Positions 1-8,599 of a stretch of 64,000 nucleotides of DNA are shown here, piece after piece (the first letter of the stretch is position 1; every line of letters begins with the position of its first letter). Position numbers and translations under genes: made by a program. Source of the stretch: Williamsia serinedens (GTDB taxonomy: Bacteria; Actinomycetota; Actinomycetes; Mycobacteriales; Mycobacteriaceae); contig NZ_JAMTCG010000006.1 in assembly GCF_024171725.1 (NCBI RefSeq), positions 248,001-312,000 on the forward strand, given 5' to 3'. The notes under the pieces were generated by a model. It was not told the DNA's origin. It was given only the letters and a program-made list of their open reading frames with translations, and ran no database searches.

Positions 1-659
1 TCGAGGAGGGGTTGGCGCTGTGTCACCCCGAGGAGCCCGACTGGACGACGTCGGCGCGGGAGACCACGTCGACCGACGTCACCGCCGTGCTGGAGTCGTT
101 CGACGCCGGGGCGCTACGGGTCGCGTTCGTCGAGGTCGACGTGACCCATCAGGTCGTCGGCTACATGCGGACCCTCGTCTCCGGGGAGGTGCTCGACGTC
201 GTCGAACTCGACATGCCGCCGCAGACCCTGCACACCCGATCGGTGATGTACACGCTCACGCCGGAGTCCCTCGAGGGCGTCGGTGTCGAGGCGGCCCGGT
301 TCCCCGGCGCCCTGCACGCCGCCGAGCACGCCGCGATCGGGCTGCTGCCCCTCATAGCGACCTGCGACCGATGGGACATCGGCGGCCTGTCGACGAACCT
401 GCACCCCGACACCGGGTTGCCGACCGTCTTCGTCTACGACGGCTACCCGGGCGGGGCGGGGTTCGGTGAGCGGGGTTTCCGTGCCTTCCGGACCTGGATC
501 CGCGCCACCCTCGACGCGGTGACGGCCTGTCGCTGCGAGTCGGGATGTCCGTCGTGCGTGCAGTCACCGAAGTGCGGCAACGGCAACGACCCCCTCGACA
601 AGGCCGGGGCGATCAGCGTGTTGCGTCTCGTCCTCGACCTCGCGGGCCCCGGCGACTGA
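1..659 (+). CDS. C-terminal part of a DEAD/DEAH-box helicase with DUF1998 zinc-binding domain (Rv3649-like), 5' truncated
   Basis: The reading frame is open from the first base, so the gene starts outside the window and only about 218 C-terminal residues are seen. The end carries a four-cysteine cluster (CRCESGCPSC followed by CGNG, near nt 530-590). This is the signature of the DUF1998 domain found at the end of MrfA/Rv3649-type ATP-dependent helicases, which are linked to DNA repair in the family. The helicase motor motifs would lie upstream. It is followed 13 bases later by the convergent pilus gene, with no room for a strong terminator. Family assignment is firm; the exact repair role is inferred. 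Confidence 0.85.
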   Translation, partial: EEGLALCHPEEPDWTTSARETTSTDVTAVLESFDAGALRVAFVEVDVTHQVVGYMRTLVSGEVLDVVELDMPPQTLHTRSVMYTLTPESLEGVGVEAARFPGALHAAEHAAIGLLPLIATCDRWDIGGLSTNLHPDTGLPTVFVYDGYPGGAGFGERGFRAFRTWIRATLDAVTACRCESGCPSCVQSPKCGNGNDPLDKAGAISVLRLVLDLAGPGD

Positions 660-672
660 TTCGCCGGGCGTC

Positions 673-1038
673 TCACCCGGTGTCCTCCGTCGGGCCGGCC
701 CGCGCCCGGGCGTGGGCGTCGCGGGAACCGAACGGTCCCAGCGCGATCGGGACGGTGGTGCGCACCGACACCTCCGACCCGTCCACCGTGCAGTCGGTGA
801 CGCGGACCGCGTTGGCCGTGCCGATCTCCCGCGCGGCGCCGCAGGGATCGGGCTCGGCGAGCAGGGCCCGACCAGCCGCCGCCAACGCAGCGAGATCGGC
901 GCCGTTCTGGGCGCGGTGACGGGCGGCGGTGGCCGCGCCGAGGTACACGATCAGCACGATGACACCCACGAGCGCGGCCACCACGAACGCGCCGAGGACG
1001 GTGACCGAGCCGCGATCGCCGTCGACGAGACGCCTCAC
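673..1038 (-). CDS. TadE/TadG-like pilus-associated membrane protein (Rv3654c-like)
   Basis: A 121-residue protein with a short charged N-terminus (MRRLVDGDRG) followed by one hydrophobic helix (SVTVLGAFVVAALVGVIV). It resembles the Rv3654c Flp-type helicopter-domain proteins of mycobacterial tad loci. A prepilin-like G|S junction is present, but the +5 position is Leu rather than Glu, so it may not be processed as a true pilin. The GTG start at 1038 gives a 4-base GTGA overlap with the stop of the upstream tadE-like gene, which implies translational coupling. The frame stays open further upstream but reads as a low-complexity Arg-rich shadow. It is the last gene of this tad cluster. Confidence 0.72.
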   Translation of the reverse strand: MRRLVDGDRGSVTVLGAFVVAALVGVIVLIVYLGAATAARHRAQNGADLAALAAAGRALLAEPDPCGAAREIGTANAVRVTDCTVDGSEVSVRTTVPIALGPFGSRDAHARARAGPTEDTG

Positions 1039-1412
1039 CCGGCGCCCGCCGGCTCGCGCACCGCGACCGCGGTCGCGCCCAGGTTCACACCGGGCAGCAA
1101 CGGCGACCGCGCGTGGACGCGGGCGGTGACCCGATCGGCGTCGACGGCCAGTCCGACGTCGGCGCCATTCGGCGCCACCGACCGCCCGGCGTCGAGTGCT
1201 CGCGGGTCGTCGGCCGCCGCGAGCCGCGCCACCTCCCGCGCGGCGTCGATGCATCGGACGTGCGTCGCGGTCGCGGTCACCACGCCGACGCCGAGGACCA
1301 CCACGGCCACGATCGCGGCGATCGCGAACGCCGCCTCGACGGTCACCATCCCCCGGTCGTCACGTATCGCCACGACGAGAGACCGTCGTCCCCGTCCTCC
1401 TCGACCCACCAT
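1035..1412 (-). CDS. TadE-like minor pilin (Rv3655c-like)
   Basis: 125 residues. After a basic leader it shows DDRG|MVTVEAAFAIAAIVAVVV: a prepilin-peptidase style G|M junction with Glu at +5, then one membrane helix. This is the TadE signature. The C-terminal half is soluble and has no recognisable catalytic motif. It probably sits in the Flp pilus assembly at the membrane. The ATG at 1412 (MVGRGG) removes an upstream Arg-rich extension that looks like a shadow; no strong ribosome site is visible, so the start could instead lie at the VVAIRDDRG stretch. It is coupled to the next gene by a GTGA overlap. Upstream it is separated from the other tad genes by a cyclase and two glycosyltransferases. 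Confidence 0.72.
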   Translation of the reverse strand: MVGRGGRGRRSLVVAIRDDRGMVTVEAAFAIAAIVAVVVLGVGVVTATATHVRCIDAAREVARLAAADDPRALDAGRSVAPNGADVGLAVDADRVTARVHARSPLLPGVNLGATAVAVREPAGAG

Positions 1413-1459
1413 GTCCGTTGGACGCAGCGGTCGGCGATCCGGTTCCGCTCGTCCCGGCG

Positions 1460-2614
1460 TCAGTCGCCGACGACGGTGGTCATCGCCCGACCGCCTCCGC
1501 GCTGCTTCGCCTCGTACATCAGCGTGTCCGCGGTCCGCAGCGCCGGGAGCACCACGCCGAGGCCGGAGCCGGCGACGGTCGGCGCCGGGATGATCGCGGC
1601 GCCGACGCTGATCGTGCACCCGATCGAGCGGTCGTCTCCGACCACGTGCGGCACGGTGTCGATGCGGCGCCGCAACTCGTCGGGCACACCCGCCAGATAG
1701 ACGGTGAACTCCTCGCCGCCCGTCCGGGCCAGCACACCGTCACCGACCGCCGTGGACAGCGTGCCGGCGATGCGCCGGAGCGTGCGGTCGCCCTCGTCGT
1801 GGCCGTGGTTGTCGTTGATCCGCTTGAAGTCGTCGACGTCGACGACGAGCACCGCGACGGCGTGCCCCGCCGCCGCGGCGGTCGACCACAGGGGTTCCAC
1901 CGACACGTCGGCCCCGCGTCGGTTCAGCAGGCCGGTCAGGGGATCGCGGATCGCCTGGCGGGAGTCCGCGGACAGCGTCGACCACGCGAAATGCGCCACC
2001 GCGGGGATCCCGTCGACCGCGGCCAGGATGACGATCGTCCCCGCGATCACGGCCCGCGTGTCGAACGTCCCGGCGGCCTCGAGCCGGAGTGCGCAGACGA
2101 CGATCACCACCGTGACGTAGGCCGTGTGGACCAGCAACCATCGCGAGCTCACCAGGAAGGTGCACAGCGCGCTGTTCACCACGAAGAAGACGCAGGCGAA
2201 CGCGCTGATCATCGGCGTGTACAGGAACAGCACCGAGGTGAGCCCGACGTCGGCGAAGATGCCGAAACCGACCAGGCAGACCCGCGCGTGGCGGGTGAGG
2301 AACGACTTGCGGACGAACAGGAGCCCCACGATCACGACCATCTGGACCGCGAAGACGATCCACACCCAGACGACGCCGGCCGACGTGCTCGGCCCCTCCT
2401 CGCTGCCGAGCAGGAGCATCGCGCAGATGGCGAGGAGGGCGGTGTTCCCGGCGAGGATCGCACGCATCGGGTGGTAGAGGGGGCGCAGCGAGTGGTGCTC
2501 GATGACGTACCGGTAGTCGAAGTCGTCGACGAGCCACCGCCACAGCAGTTGGCGGAAGGACGGCCGTGGCGTCGGACCCGCGGCAGCGCGGCGCACGACG
2601 GCCTGCGAGTTCAT
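1460..2614 (-). CDS. Membrane-anchored diguanylate cyclase (GGDEF protein)
   Basis: 384 residues. The N-terminal half (about residues 45-210) is hydrophobic, with roughly six membrane segments forming an unnamed sensor module. The C-terminal GGDEF domain begins at DPLTGLLNRRG, carries the metal/GTP-binding stretch VVDVDDFKRINDNHGHDEGD and ends in an active-site GGEEF (RTGGEEFTVYLAG). GGEEF is catalytically competent in known cyclases, so it should make cyclic di-GMP from two GTP. I see no RxxD inhibitory site just before the active loop. A strong GGGAGGAGG ribosome site precedes the ATG at 2614. It sits inside the tad cluster, 48 bases ahead of the tadE-like gene and in the same direction, so control of pilus output by c-di-GMP is an attractive inference. 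Confidence 0.9.
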   Translation of the reverse strand: MNSQAVVRRAAAGPTPRPSFRQLLWRWLVDDFDYRYVIEHHSLRPLYHPMRAILAGNTALLAICAMLLLGSEEGPSTSAGVVWVWIVFAVQMVVIVGLLFVRKSFLTRHARVCLVGFGIFADVGLTSVLFLYTPMISAFACVFFVVNSALCTFLVSSRWLLVHTAYVTVVIVVCALRLEAAGTFDTRAVIAGTIVILAAVDGIPAVAHFAWSTLSADSRQAIRDPLTGLLNRRGADVSVEPLWSTAAAAGHAVAVLVVDVDDFKRINDNHGHDEGDRTLRRIAGTLSTAVGDGVLARTGGEEFTVYLAGVPDELRRRIDTVPHVVGDDRSIGCTISVGAAIIPAPTVAGSGLGVVLPALRTADTLMYEAKQRGGGRAMTTVVGD

Positions 2615-2768
2615 GCCGACGCCTCCTCCCGATCGTCATCCAGGCACGCGTGATGGTGCGGCCACCCACTCACCATCGTGGCCCGAGACAGCGGGGTCAC
2701 ACGCGGAATCGGCGCGATCGCAGGGCCACGACCCGGCGTGAGCGAACCGGCGGTGCTTTACTCCCGGT

Positions 2769-3593
2769 GTGACCAGCACCCCTGGCGACGCGGCCGACAC
2801 GGCCGTCCCGGCGGTCGCCGTCGTCGTCCCCGCCCACAACGAGGAACGTCTGATCACCGACACCCTGCGTGCGCTCGACCGCCAGCGGTTCAGCTCGGTC
2901 GTCCACCGGCACGTGCTGCACGGCTACCGGGTGATCGTGGTCGACAACGCGAGCACCGACGGCACGGCCGACGTGGTGCGGTCGTTCATCGACGCGGGGA
3001 CCTCGGTGCCGATGGAACTGGTGTCCGAGCCGGAGAAGGGCACCGGGTGTGCCGCCGACACCGGTGTGCGCCGCGCGATACATCTCGGCGCGAGCTTCGT
3101 GGCGCGGACCGATGCCGACACGTTGCCCGCACCCGACTGGTTGGCGAACATCGTCGCGCCCCTGCTCGAGGGGTACCGGCTCGTCGGGGGACGGGTGCAG
3201 GCGCGGTCCGACGGGGGCACCTCGGCGACCGTGTTCAACGCCGTCGGGGCGCTGTGGCGGGTCGGACACGCGGTGGAGTGGGCGCGGACACGCCGCGCGG
3301 CGCCGCACGAGCGTCGGAGCTTCGCCGTCGTCGGCAACAACATGGCCATCGACGCCGAGATGTACGAGCAGTCCGGCGGCTTCCCCCGCACGCGCATCGA
3401 GGACGCGCACGAGGACGAGGTCTTGCACCAGCGGGTGCGCGCGCTCGTCGGCGGTGACGGGATCGCCCTCGCCACGCGCGCGGTCGTCCGCACCTCGCTG
3501 CGACGTCTCGACGAGTACGGCACCCGGGATTTCGTGTCCTGGTACAGCTCCGACGGTGACGACAGACCAGATCGCGACGCCGACATCCGCTGA
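2769..3593 (+). CDS. Family 2 glycosyltransferase, paralogue 1
   Basis: 274 residues, GT-A fold. The N-terminal strand VAVVVPAHNEERLI, the nucleotide-binding VDNASTDGTADVV and the metal-binding RTDADTLP motif are all present. There are no membrane helices, so it is probably a cytosolic enzyme acting on a sugar nucleotide and an unknown acceptor. It starts with GTG. A second, clearly homologous transferase follows 48 bases downstream in the same direction, so the pair arose by tandem duplication. Placement inside the tad locus suggests pilus or envelope glycosylation, but no acceptor is shown by the sequence. Confidence 0.85.
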   Translation: MTSTPGDAADTAVPAVAVVVPAHNEERLITDTLRALDRQRFSSVVHRHVLHGYRVIVVDNASTDGTADVVRSFIDAGTSVPMELVSEPEKGTGCAADTGVRRAIHLGASFVARTDADTLPAPDWLANIVAPLLEGYRLVGGRVQARSDGGTSATVFNAVGALWRVGHAVEWARTRRAAPHERRSFAVVGNNMAIDAEMYEQSGGFPRTRIEDAHEDEVLHQRVRALVGGDGIALATRAVVRTSLRRLDEYGTRDFVSWYSSDGDDRPDRDADIR

Positions 3594-3640
3594 CCTGAAT
3601 CGGCGCTGCGACCCTGCTTCACCTGTGTTGTACTGAACTA

Positions 3641-4441
3641 ATGACGAGCGATCAGTCGCCGGTTGCCGTGATCGTCGCCGCGTTCGACGAGGAGAAATAC
3701 ATCCTCGACACGCTCCGCGCGCTCGACGCACAACGCTTCGACTCCGTGCTGCAGCGGAGGGTCCTCGACGGGTTCCGCGTGATCGTCGTCGACAACAACA
3801 GCACCGACCGCACCGCGGACATCGTGCGCGAACACATCGACAGCGGGCCTCGCTTCCCCGTCGAACTCATCTCCGAGAAGGAGAAGGGCACCGGGTTCGC
3901 GGTCGACACCGCCACGCGCTACGCGATCGCGACCGGCGCGGTGTTCATCGCCCGCACCGACGCCGACACCCTCCCCGAGCCCGACTGGCTCGCGGAGATC
4001 ATCCGCCCGCTCTGTGCCGGGAAGCGACTCGTCGGCGGCCGGCTGCGCGCCCGCACCGACGAAGGTGTGGTCAACACGGTGTTCAACGTCATCGGCAACG
4101 GATGGCGGCTCGGCCACCTGGTCGAGTGGTACCGCACCCGCAACGAACCCGACGCGAACCGCCGGAGCTTCGCGGTCTGCGGCCCCAGCATGGCGTTCGA
4201 CGCCGAGATCTACGAGCGCAGTGGCGGTTTCCCCCGCGCGGCGATCGACGACCTCGACGAGGACCTCACCTTCGAACGCCGGGTGCGCGCCCTGGTCGGT
4301 GCCGGGGGGATCGCACTAGCACCTGAGGCGGTGGTTCGAATCTCGTTGCGCCGGCTGCACCACTTCGGCGTCCGCGGCTTCGTCGCCTGGTACGGCGAGA
4401 AGAACCGCGACACCACGGGCAAGACCGTCGACATCCGCTGA
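3641..4441 (+). CDS. Family 2 glycosyltransferase, paralogue 2
   Basis: 266 residues, collinear with the preceding transferase over nearly its full length: VAVIVAAFDEEKYILDTLRA, VDNNSTDRTADIV, the RTDADTLPEPDW metal site, a GGFPRAAIDDLDED stretch and the ending SLRRLHHFGVRGFVAWY. All GT-A nucleotide-binding residues are retained, so both copies look active. The start is the ATG at 3641. The gene ends in a double hairpin shared with the convergent pilin gene. Substrate and acceptor are unknown. A role in decorating the pilus or a surface glycan is suggested only by position. Confidence 0.85.
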   Translation: MTSDQSPVAVIVAAFDEEKYILDTLRALDAQRFDSVLQRRVLDGFRVIVVDNNSTDRTADIVREHIDSGPRFPVELISEKEKGTGFAVDTATRYAIATGAVFIARTDADTLPEPDWLAEIIRPLCAGKRLVGGRLRARTDEGVVNTVFNVIGNGWRLGHLVEWYRTRNEPDANRRSFAVCGPSMAFDAEIYERSGGFPRAAIDDLDEDLTFERRVRALVGAGGIALAPEAVVRISLRRLHHFGVRGFVAWYGEKNRDTTGKTVDIR

Positions 4442-4479
4442 GCGGGAGGGGCTCCCGCGGCGGCATCCATCCCCGCCGC
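4442..4479. terminator. Double hairpin between convergent genes
   Basis: Two adjacent GC-rich inverted repeats share two bases: GCGGGAG/CTCCCGC (4442-4448 with 4452-4458) and GCGGCGG/CCGCCGC (4457-4463 with 4473-4479). They fill the 54-base gap between the glycosyltransferase stop and the pilin stop, so a two-way terminator without a U-tract, common in actinobacteria, is the natural reading. Confidence 0.5.
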
Positions 4480-4495
4480 GGTCACCGCTCCCCCC

Positions 4496-4702
4496 TCAGC
4501 CGACGCTGGTGTTCAGCGCCTTCGTCACGATCCCCGTCAGCGCCGACACGATGTTGTCGCCGGTGACCACCGTGTAGAGGATGGCCCCGAACGCCGCGGC
4601 GGCGATGGTGCCGATCGCGTACTCCGCCGTCGACATGCCGTCGTCTGCGGCCGCAGCCTCCATCACACGGACCTGCGCGGCCTGTATCCACCTGTGCTGC
4701 AT
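4496..4702 (-). CDS. Flp-type pilin, DUF4244 (Rv3656c-like)
   Basis: A 68-residue protein that fits a class III prepilin of the Flp/Tad type. A leader ends in AADDG, followed by MSTAEYAIG with Glu at +5 of the predicted mature chain. A membrane-spanning assembly helix (TIAAAAFGAILYTVV) and a short tail follow. It should be the structural subunit polymerised by TadA/B/C. No dedicated prepilin peptidase is seen in the window. The start is the ATG at 4702, with a GAGGGGAG ribosome site about 5 bases before it. It lies 59 bases downstream of tadC, consistent with operon expression. Confidence 0.85.
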   Translation of the reverse strand: MQHRWIQAAQVRVMEAAAADDGMSTAEYAIGTIAAAAFGAILYTVVTGDNIVSALTGIVTKALNTSVG

Positions 4703-4761
4703 CTGTTCTCCCCTCTCGTGACCGACGGACCGTCCGTCGGTCTGCTCCGCGGACCGCTGCG

Positions 4762-5358
4762 TCACAGCACCCCTCCGCGCAGGACCGTCCCGGCCAGCCC
4801 GACGACCACCGGCACGATGCCGAGGCAGACGAACGCCGGGAGGAAACACAGGCCGAGCGGACCGGCCACCGCGACACCCGCCCGTTCCGCGGCGGCCGCG
4901 GCGGCATCCTGGGCGCTCTCCCGCTCCGAGCGGGCGAGCTCCGCCAACCCGACCACGGGCGACGAGCCGGCGCGTGCCGACCGGCGGGCCATGGCGCACA
5001 ACGACACCGCCGCCGGGGAGGCGTCGGCGCCGGGCTCCCACGCCTGGACGGGATCGGCACCGAGCGAGAGCAGTTCGGCGGCGCGGTGCAGCGTGGTGGC
5101 GAGCTCCGGGGGCGCGGACCCCGCGACGACCCCGGCGGCCGCGCCGACCGGCATCCCGGCACGCAGGCACAGCGCGAACAGGTCGTAGCCCGCCGCCACG
5201 GCGAACGGGTCGGTCCGATGCCGCGTCACACCGAGCCACCGCGGCGATCGGTCGGCGGGAGGCGGCGGCACCAGGCGGGCGATCACCCAGCCACCCGACG
5301 GGGCGAGCATTAGCGCCACCGCGGCGGCAATGCCCGCCGCCGCCCACCACGGGCTCAC
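4762..5358 (-). CDS. tadC: TadC-like type II/IV secretion F-domain membrane protein (Rv3657c-like)
   Basis: 198 residues. An N-terminal membrane helix (WWAAAGIAAAVALML) is followed by a T2SSF-type helical domain with the cytosolic YDLFALCLRAGMPVGAAAG segment. Two C-terminal helices follow around LCFLPAFVCLGIVPVVVGLAG. In Tad systems TadB and TadC form the inner-membrane platform on which the TadA motor works. The GTG start at 5358 overlaps the tadB stop by 4 bases (GTGA). The protein is shorter than proteobacterial TadC (about 300 residues), as is usual in actinobacteria. Confidence 0.8.
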   Translation of the reverse strand: MSPWWAAAGIAAAVALMLAPSGGWVIARLVPPPPADRSPRWLGVTRHRTDPFAVAAGYDLFALCLRAGMPVGAAAGVVAGSAPPELATTLHRAAELLSLGADPVQAWEPGADASPAAVSLCAMARRSARAGSSPVVGLAELARSERESAQDAAAAAAERAGVAVAGPLGLCFLPAFVCLGIVPVVVGLAGTVLRGGVL

Positions 5359-6191
5359 GGGGTCATCACCTTGTCGGTGATCCGCTGCGTCCACGCCAGC
5401 CCCGCGACGACGAGCGTCACCCCCACCACGAGGAGGATCCCACCCAGGCCACCCCCGAGCAGCACCGCGACCGGGCGGGCACCCATGGCCTCGCCCAGCA
5501 GCACGCCGAGCACGGGCAGTCCGGCCAGGACGGCCGCGGTCGCCCGGGCACCCGCCAGAGCCGCGCGTGTCCGCTCGGCGAACCGGCGACGCGCGACGAG
5601 GTCGTCACGGACCGACTGCACGAGATCGGCCATCGGCAGGCCGTGGTCCTCCGCGGTGCGCCACGCCACGCCGATCCGTGCCCAGGCGTGCGACCGCTCC
5701 CCGCCCACCGACTGCAGCCCGGCGGCGACGTCGCCGCCGAGTTCTGCGCGCCCGGCCATCGCCGTGACCACCTCGAGCGTCGGCGCGACACCCTCCGCCG
5801 ACGGCCTCCGCGCGAGATCGTCGGCGGCCTGCCGACACGCGCGGGCCGGATGCGCGCCGACCGACATCTCGGCGACGATCACCGTCACCGCGTCCAGGAC
5901 GGCGTCGAGCTCGGCGTCCCTCGCGCGCTCACGTCGTCGCCGACGTCGGTGTCGGAGAACTGCGGCGGTGACGATCCCGGCGGCGACACCTGCCGCGGTC
6001 CCGACGACCACGAGAGAGCCGACAGCACAGGCACATCCGCCGACGACCCACCCGTCGATCCGCGACGACCGCCCGCGCGCCCCCGGGCGACCGTCGTCAC
6101 CCGTCGCGGCGTGCACGCGCCGTCGGGGCACGCCCACCGGCCACAGTGCCACCACCGCGGCGAGCGACATCCACAGCGCCGCCGCCGTCAC
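5355..6191 (-). CDS. tadB: TadB-like pilus platform protein (Rv3658c-like)
   Basis: 278 residues with an N-terminal helix (AAALWMSLAAVVALWPVG), a second helix near residue 70, a T2SSF domain and two C-terminal helices (LPVLGVLLGEAMG and LLVVGVTLVVAGLAW). It pairs with TadC as the membrane platform for Flp pilus assembly. The GTG start at 6191 gives the GTGA overlap with tadA. An upstream in-frame extension exists but is antisense-like and Arg-rich. Gene order ssd-tadA-tadB-tadC-pilin matches mycobacterial Rv3660c-Rv3656c. Confidence 0.82.
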   Translation of the reverse strand: MTAAALWMSLAAVVALWPVGVPRRRVHAATGDDGRPGARGRSSRIDGWVVGGCACAVGSLVVVGTAAGVAAGIVTAAVLRHRRRRRRERARDAELDAVLDAVTVIVAEMSVGAHPARACRQAADDLARRPSAEGVAPTLEVVTAMAGRAELGGDVAAGLQSVGGERSHAWARIGVAWRTAEDHGLPMADLVQSVRDDLVARRRFAERTRAALAGARATAAVLAGLPVLGVLLGEAMGARPVAVLLGGGLGGILLVVGVTLVVAGLAWTQRITDKVMTP

Positions 6192-7384
6192 GACGCCTCC
6201 GTCGACGGACGCGACCGACGCATCCGCGACCGCAGATCGGCTGCGGCGTCGGTGAACCCGGTGTCCCGTCGCCACACCGGGCGCGTGCGGACCCATCCGT
6301 CCGCACCGCGATCGAATAGTCCGATCTCGGTGATCCCGCGGTGCCCGTCGGGGTCACGCGCGACGGCGACGACCACGTCGACCGCGGCGGCGAGCTGACT
6401 GTGGACCGCGGGACGATCCATCCCACCCAGCGCCGCGAGTGCCTCGACACGCGCCGGCACCTCCTCGACCGAGTTCGCGTGCAGCGTGCCGGCACAGCCC
6501 TCGTGACCGGTGTTCAGCGCGGTCAGCAGGTCGACGACCTCGGCACCGCGGACCTCGCCGACGACGATGCGGTCGGGACGCATCCGCAGGGCCTGACGGA
6601 CGAGGTCCCGGACGCCGACCGCCCCCACCCCTTCGACGTTGGCGGTCCGGGCGACCAGACGCACGACGTGCGGGTGCGTCGGCGCGAGCTCGACGGCGTC
6701 CTCGACGCAGACGATCCGTTCGGCGGGATTCACACGGCCGAGCAGTCCGGAGAGCAGCGAGGTCTTCCCCGCACCGGTGCCGCCGACGACGAGGAACGCG
6801 AGGCGCGCTGCGACCATCTCGTCGACGAGGTCGACGATCTCGGCGGGGATCGCACCCCGCGACACGAGTGCGGCGAAGTCGAGCGTGGCCGGCCGCAGCA
6901 CGCGCAGCGACAGACACGTGCCGTCGACGCTGATCGGCGGGATCACCGCGTGCAAGCGCACGCTGTAGCCGCGTCGACCGACGTTCCGCAGCTGCCCGTC
7001 GACCCATGGCGCGGCGTCGTCGAGGCGTCGGCCGGCCCCCGCGGCCAGACGCACGGCCAGTCGACGGACCGCCGCGTCGTCGTCGAAGACGACGTCGGTG
7101 AGGTGGAGGCCGGCACCGCGGTCGACCCAGACCTGGCGCGGACCCACGACGAGGACGTCGGCCACGTCCGGGTCACCGAGGATCTCCTCGAGCAGTCCGG
7201 CGCCGACGAGTTCGGTCTGCAGGAAGCGCAACGCCTCGAGCAGATCGGTGTCGCCGAGGACGCCCCCCGACTCCGCCCGGATCGCCTCGGCCATCACCTG
7301 CGGGGTGGGCTCCGCGGCATCGCCGGCGAGACGCTCGCGGACGCGGGCGAGCAGCGCCGTCCGGGCTGCGACGTCGGCGGTCAT
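6188..7384 (-). CDS. tadA: TadA/CpaF-family pilus assembly ATPase (Rv3659c-like)
   Basis: 398 residues. A TadA N-terminal helical region precedes the secretion-ATPase core: Walker A VVGGTGAGKTSLL, Asp box VCVEDAVEL, Walker B RMRPDRIVVGEVRG and the His box GHEGCAGTLHANS. This hexameric motor powers Flp pilus polymerisation by acting on the TadB/TadC platform. The ATG at 7384 overlaps the stop of the upstream cpaE-like gene (ATGA), and its own stop overlaps tadB. All catalytic motifs look intact, so the pilus machine is probably functional even though the cluster is split further downstream. Confidence 0.92.
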   Translation of the reverse strand: MTADVAARTALLARVRERLAGDAAEPTPQVMAEAIRAESGGVLGDTDLLEALRFLQTELVGAGLLEEILGDPDVADVLVVGPRQVWVDRGAGLHLTDVVFDDDAAVRRLAVRLAAGAGRRLDDAAPWVDGQLRNVGRRGYSVRLHAVIPPISVDGTCLSLRVLRPATLDFAALVSRGAIPAEIVDLVDEMVAARLAFLVVGGTGAGKTSLLSGLLGRVNPAERIVCVEDAVELAPTHPHVVRLVARTANVEGVGAVGVRDLVRQALRMRPDRIVVGEVRGAEVVDLLTALNTGHEGCAGTLHANSVEEVPARVEALAALGGMDRPAVHSQLAAAVDVVVAVARDPDGHRGITEIGLFDRGADGWVRTRPVWRRDTGFTDAAADLRSRMRRSRPSTEAS

Positions 7385-8466
7385 GCGGCGACCTCGGTCA
7401 GGTCGAGTACGTGGTCGAGGACGGCGTCGGCCGCGCGCGCCAGGGACGACCGTCGCGCGAGGGGCAGACGCCCCGACTCGAGCCCCTGGACGATCCGTGG
7501 GTCGGACCGCACCGCGGCGATCAGGTCCAGCCCGACCGTGGAGGCGACGACGGACGCGCTGAGTCCGCCCGGTGCTGGGCCCCGCACCACGAGCCCCGAC
7601 CGGTCCGTGACCGGACGCCAGCGTTGCGCCATCTCGCAGGCGGCGGCGCACCCCCGCACGGTTGCCGTCGTGACCACGACCACCAGGTCGACCACCTCCA
7701 CGACGGCGAGCGCGACGTCGTCGAGGCGACGCGACAGGTCGACGACGACGGCACCACCGGCGGTCCGGGCGGCCTCGACCACCGCGCGGGCGGAGTCGGC
7801 CCCGACGTCGTGGCCGATGCCGCGCCGGGGCCCGAGGACGGTGACGCCGGCGGCCGTCCGCGGGAGCGCCGCGTACAGGCCGGCGGCCACCACCTGGCCA
7901 CTGTCGACGGTGAGTTCCGGCCACCGGAGTCCCGGCGACTCCTCGACGCCCAGGACGAGGTCGACCCCACCCCCGAGATCGTCGAGGTCGACCAGGAGGG
8001 TGTCGCCGACGAGGTCGTCCTCGGCGGCGCGCGTCGCGATCGCGGCGGCGAGGACGCTGGCACCCGCCCCACCGTGTCCGCCGACGACGGCCACGGACAA
8101 CCCGGGCCCCCGTCGCGGGATGCGCAGTCGGCTCAGCACGCCGACGACCGCGTGGTCGCCGTCGGGCAGGACGTGGGCGTCCTCCGCGCCCAACCGCACC
8201 GCGGCCCGCCACAGGTCGGCCCCGATCGGTCCGGACCCGACGACCACGACACCGGGACGCCGCGGCCAGCCCGCGTCGGCGACGGCACCTGCCGACGACG
8301 GGTCGAGGACGACGGCGGTCGCGTCGGCCCAGGCCCGACGGCCGGTCGTGGGGTCGGCGGAGACCACGCGATAACCCGCGGCCGCGGCGCACCGCGTCAC
8401 GTCGTCCAGGAGGGCGTCGTCGACCATCGCGACGAGCAGATCGACCGATGCGGGCGGGTGCGTCAT
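7381..8466 (-). CDS. CpaE/Ssd-like MinD-family protein (Rv3660c-like)
   Basis: 361 residues. A receiver-like N-terminal half is followed by a ParA/MinD-type domain. The P-loop is degenerate: GGHGGAGASVL has Ala where the nucleotide-binding Lys is expected, while LLVDLDDLGGGVDL and VVVDLSRRLDD resemble the switch regions. Mycobacterial Ssd (Rv3660c) is a septum-site-determining homologue, and CpaE proteins localise tad machinery. Loss of the Lys suggests weak or altered ATP handling. It starts at the ATG at 8466 without a clear ribosome site and is first in the tad operon. The 6C RNA gene lies just upstream on the same strand. Confidence 0.82.
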   Translation of the reverse strand: MTHPPASVDLLVAMVDDALLDDVTRCAAAAGYRVVSADPTTGRRAWADATAVVLDPSSAGAVADAGWPRRPGVVVVGSGPIGADLWRAAVRLGAEDAHVLPDGDHAVVGVLSRLRIPRRGPGLSVAVVGGHGGAGASVLAAAIATRAAEDDLVGDTLLVDLDDLGGGVDLVLGVEESPGLRWPELTVDSGQVVAAGLYAALPRTAAGVTVLGPRRGIGHDVGADSARAVVEAARTAGGAVVVDLSRRLDDVALAVVEVVDLVVVVTTATVRGCAAACEMAQRWRPVTDRSGLVVRGPAPGGLSASVVASTVGLDLIAAVRSDPRIVQGLESGRLPLARRSSLARAADAVLDHVLDLTEVAA

Positions 8467-8599
8467 GGGGAGATCGTCACCGGCGGATCTCTCATCCTGC
8501 GCCCCGTACAAATGCTGGGTTAGGGTTTCTGTTGATCGGCGCGAAGATGTGCACGACCGGCCGGCGGTCGCCGGCCGACAGGAAAGCGAGACGGCCGAG

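Noticed and set aside
6188-8392. 734-residue minus-strand frame running through tadA and beyond
   Set aside because: Only the last 398 residues are TadA. The upstream part is a shadow of the cpaE-like gene, and the ATGA overlap fixes the start at 7384.
8515-8530. GGGTTAGGGTTT resembling a telomere-like repeat
   Set aside because: A single short occurrence next to the ssd gene; no array and no end-of-replicon features.
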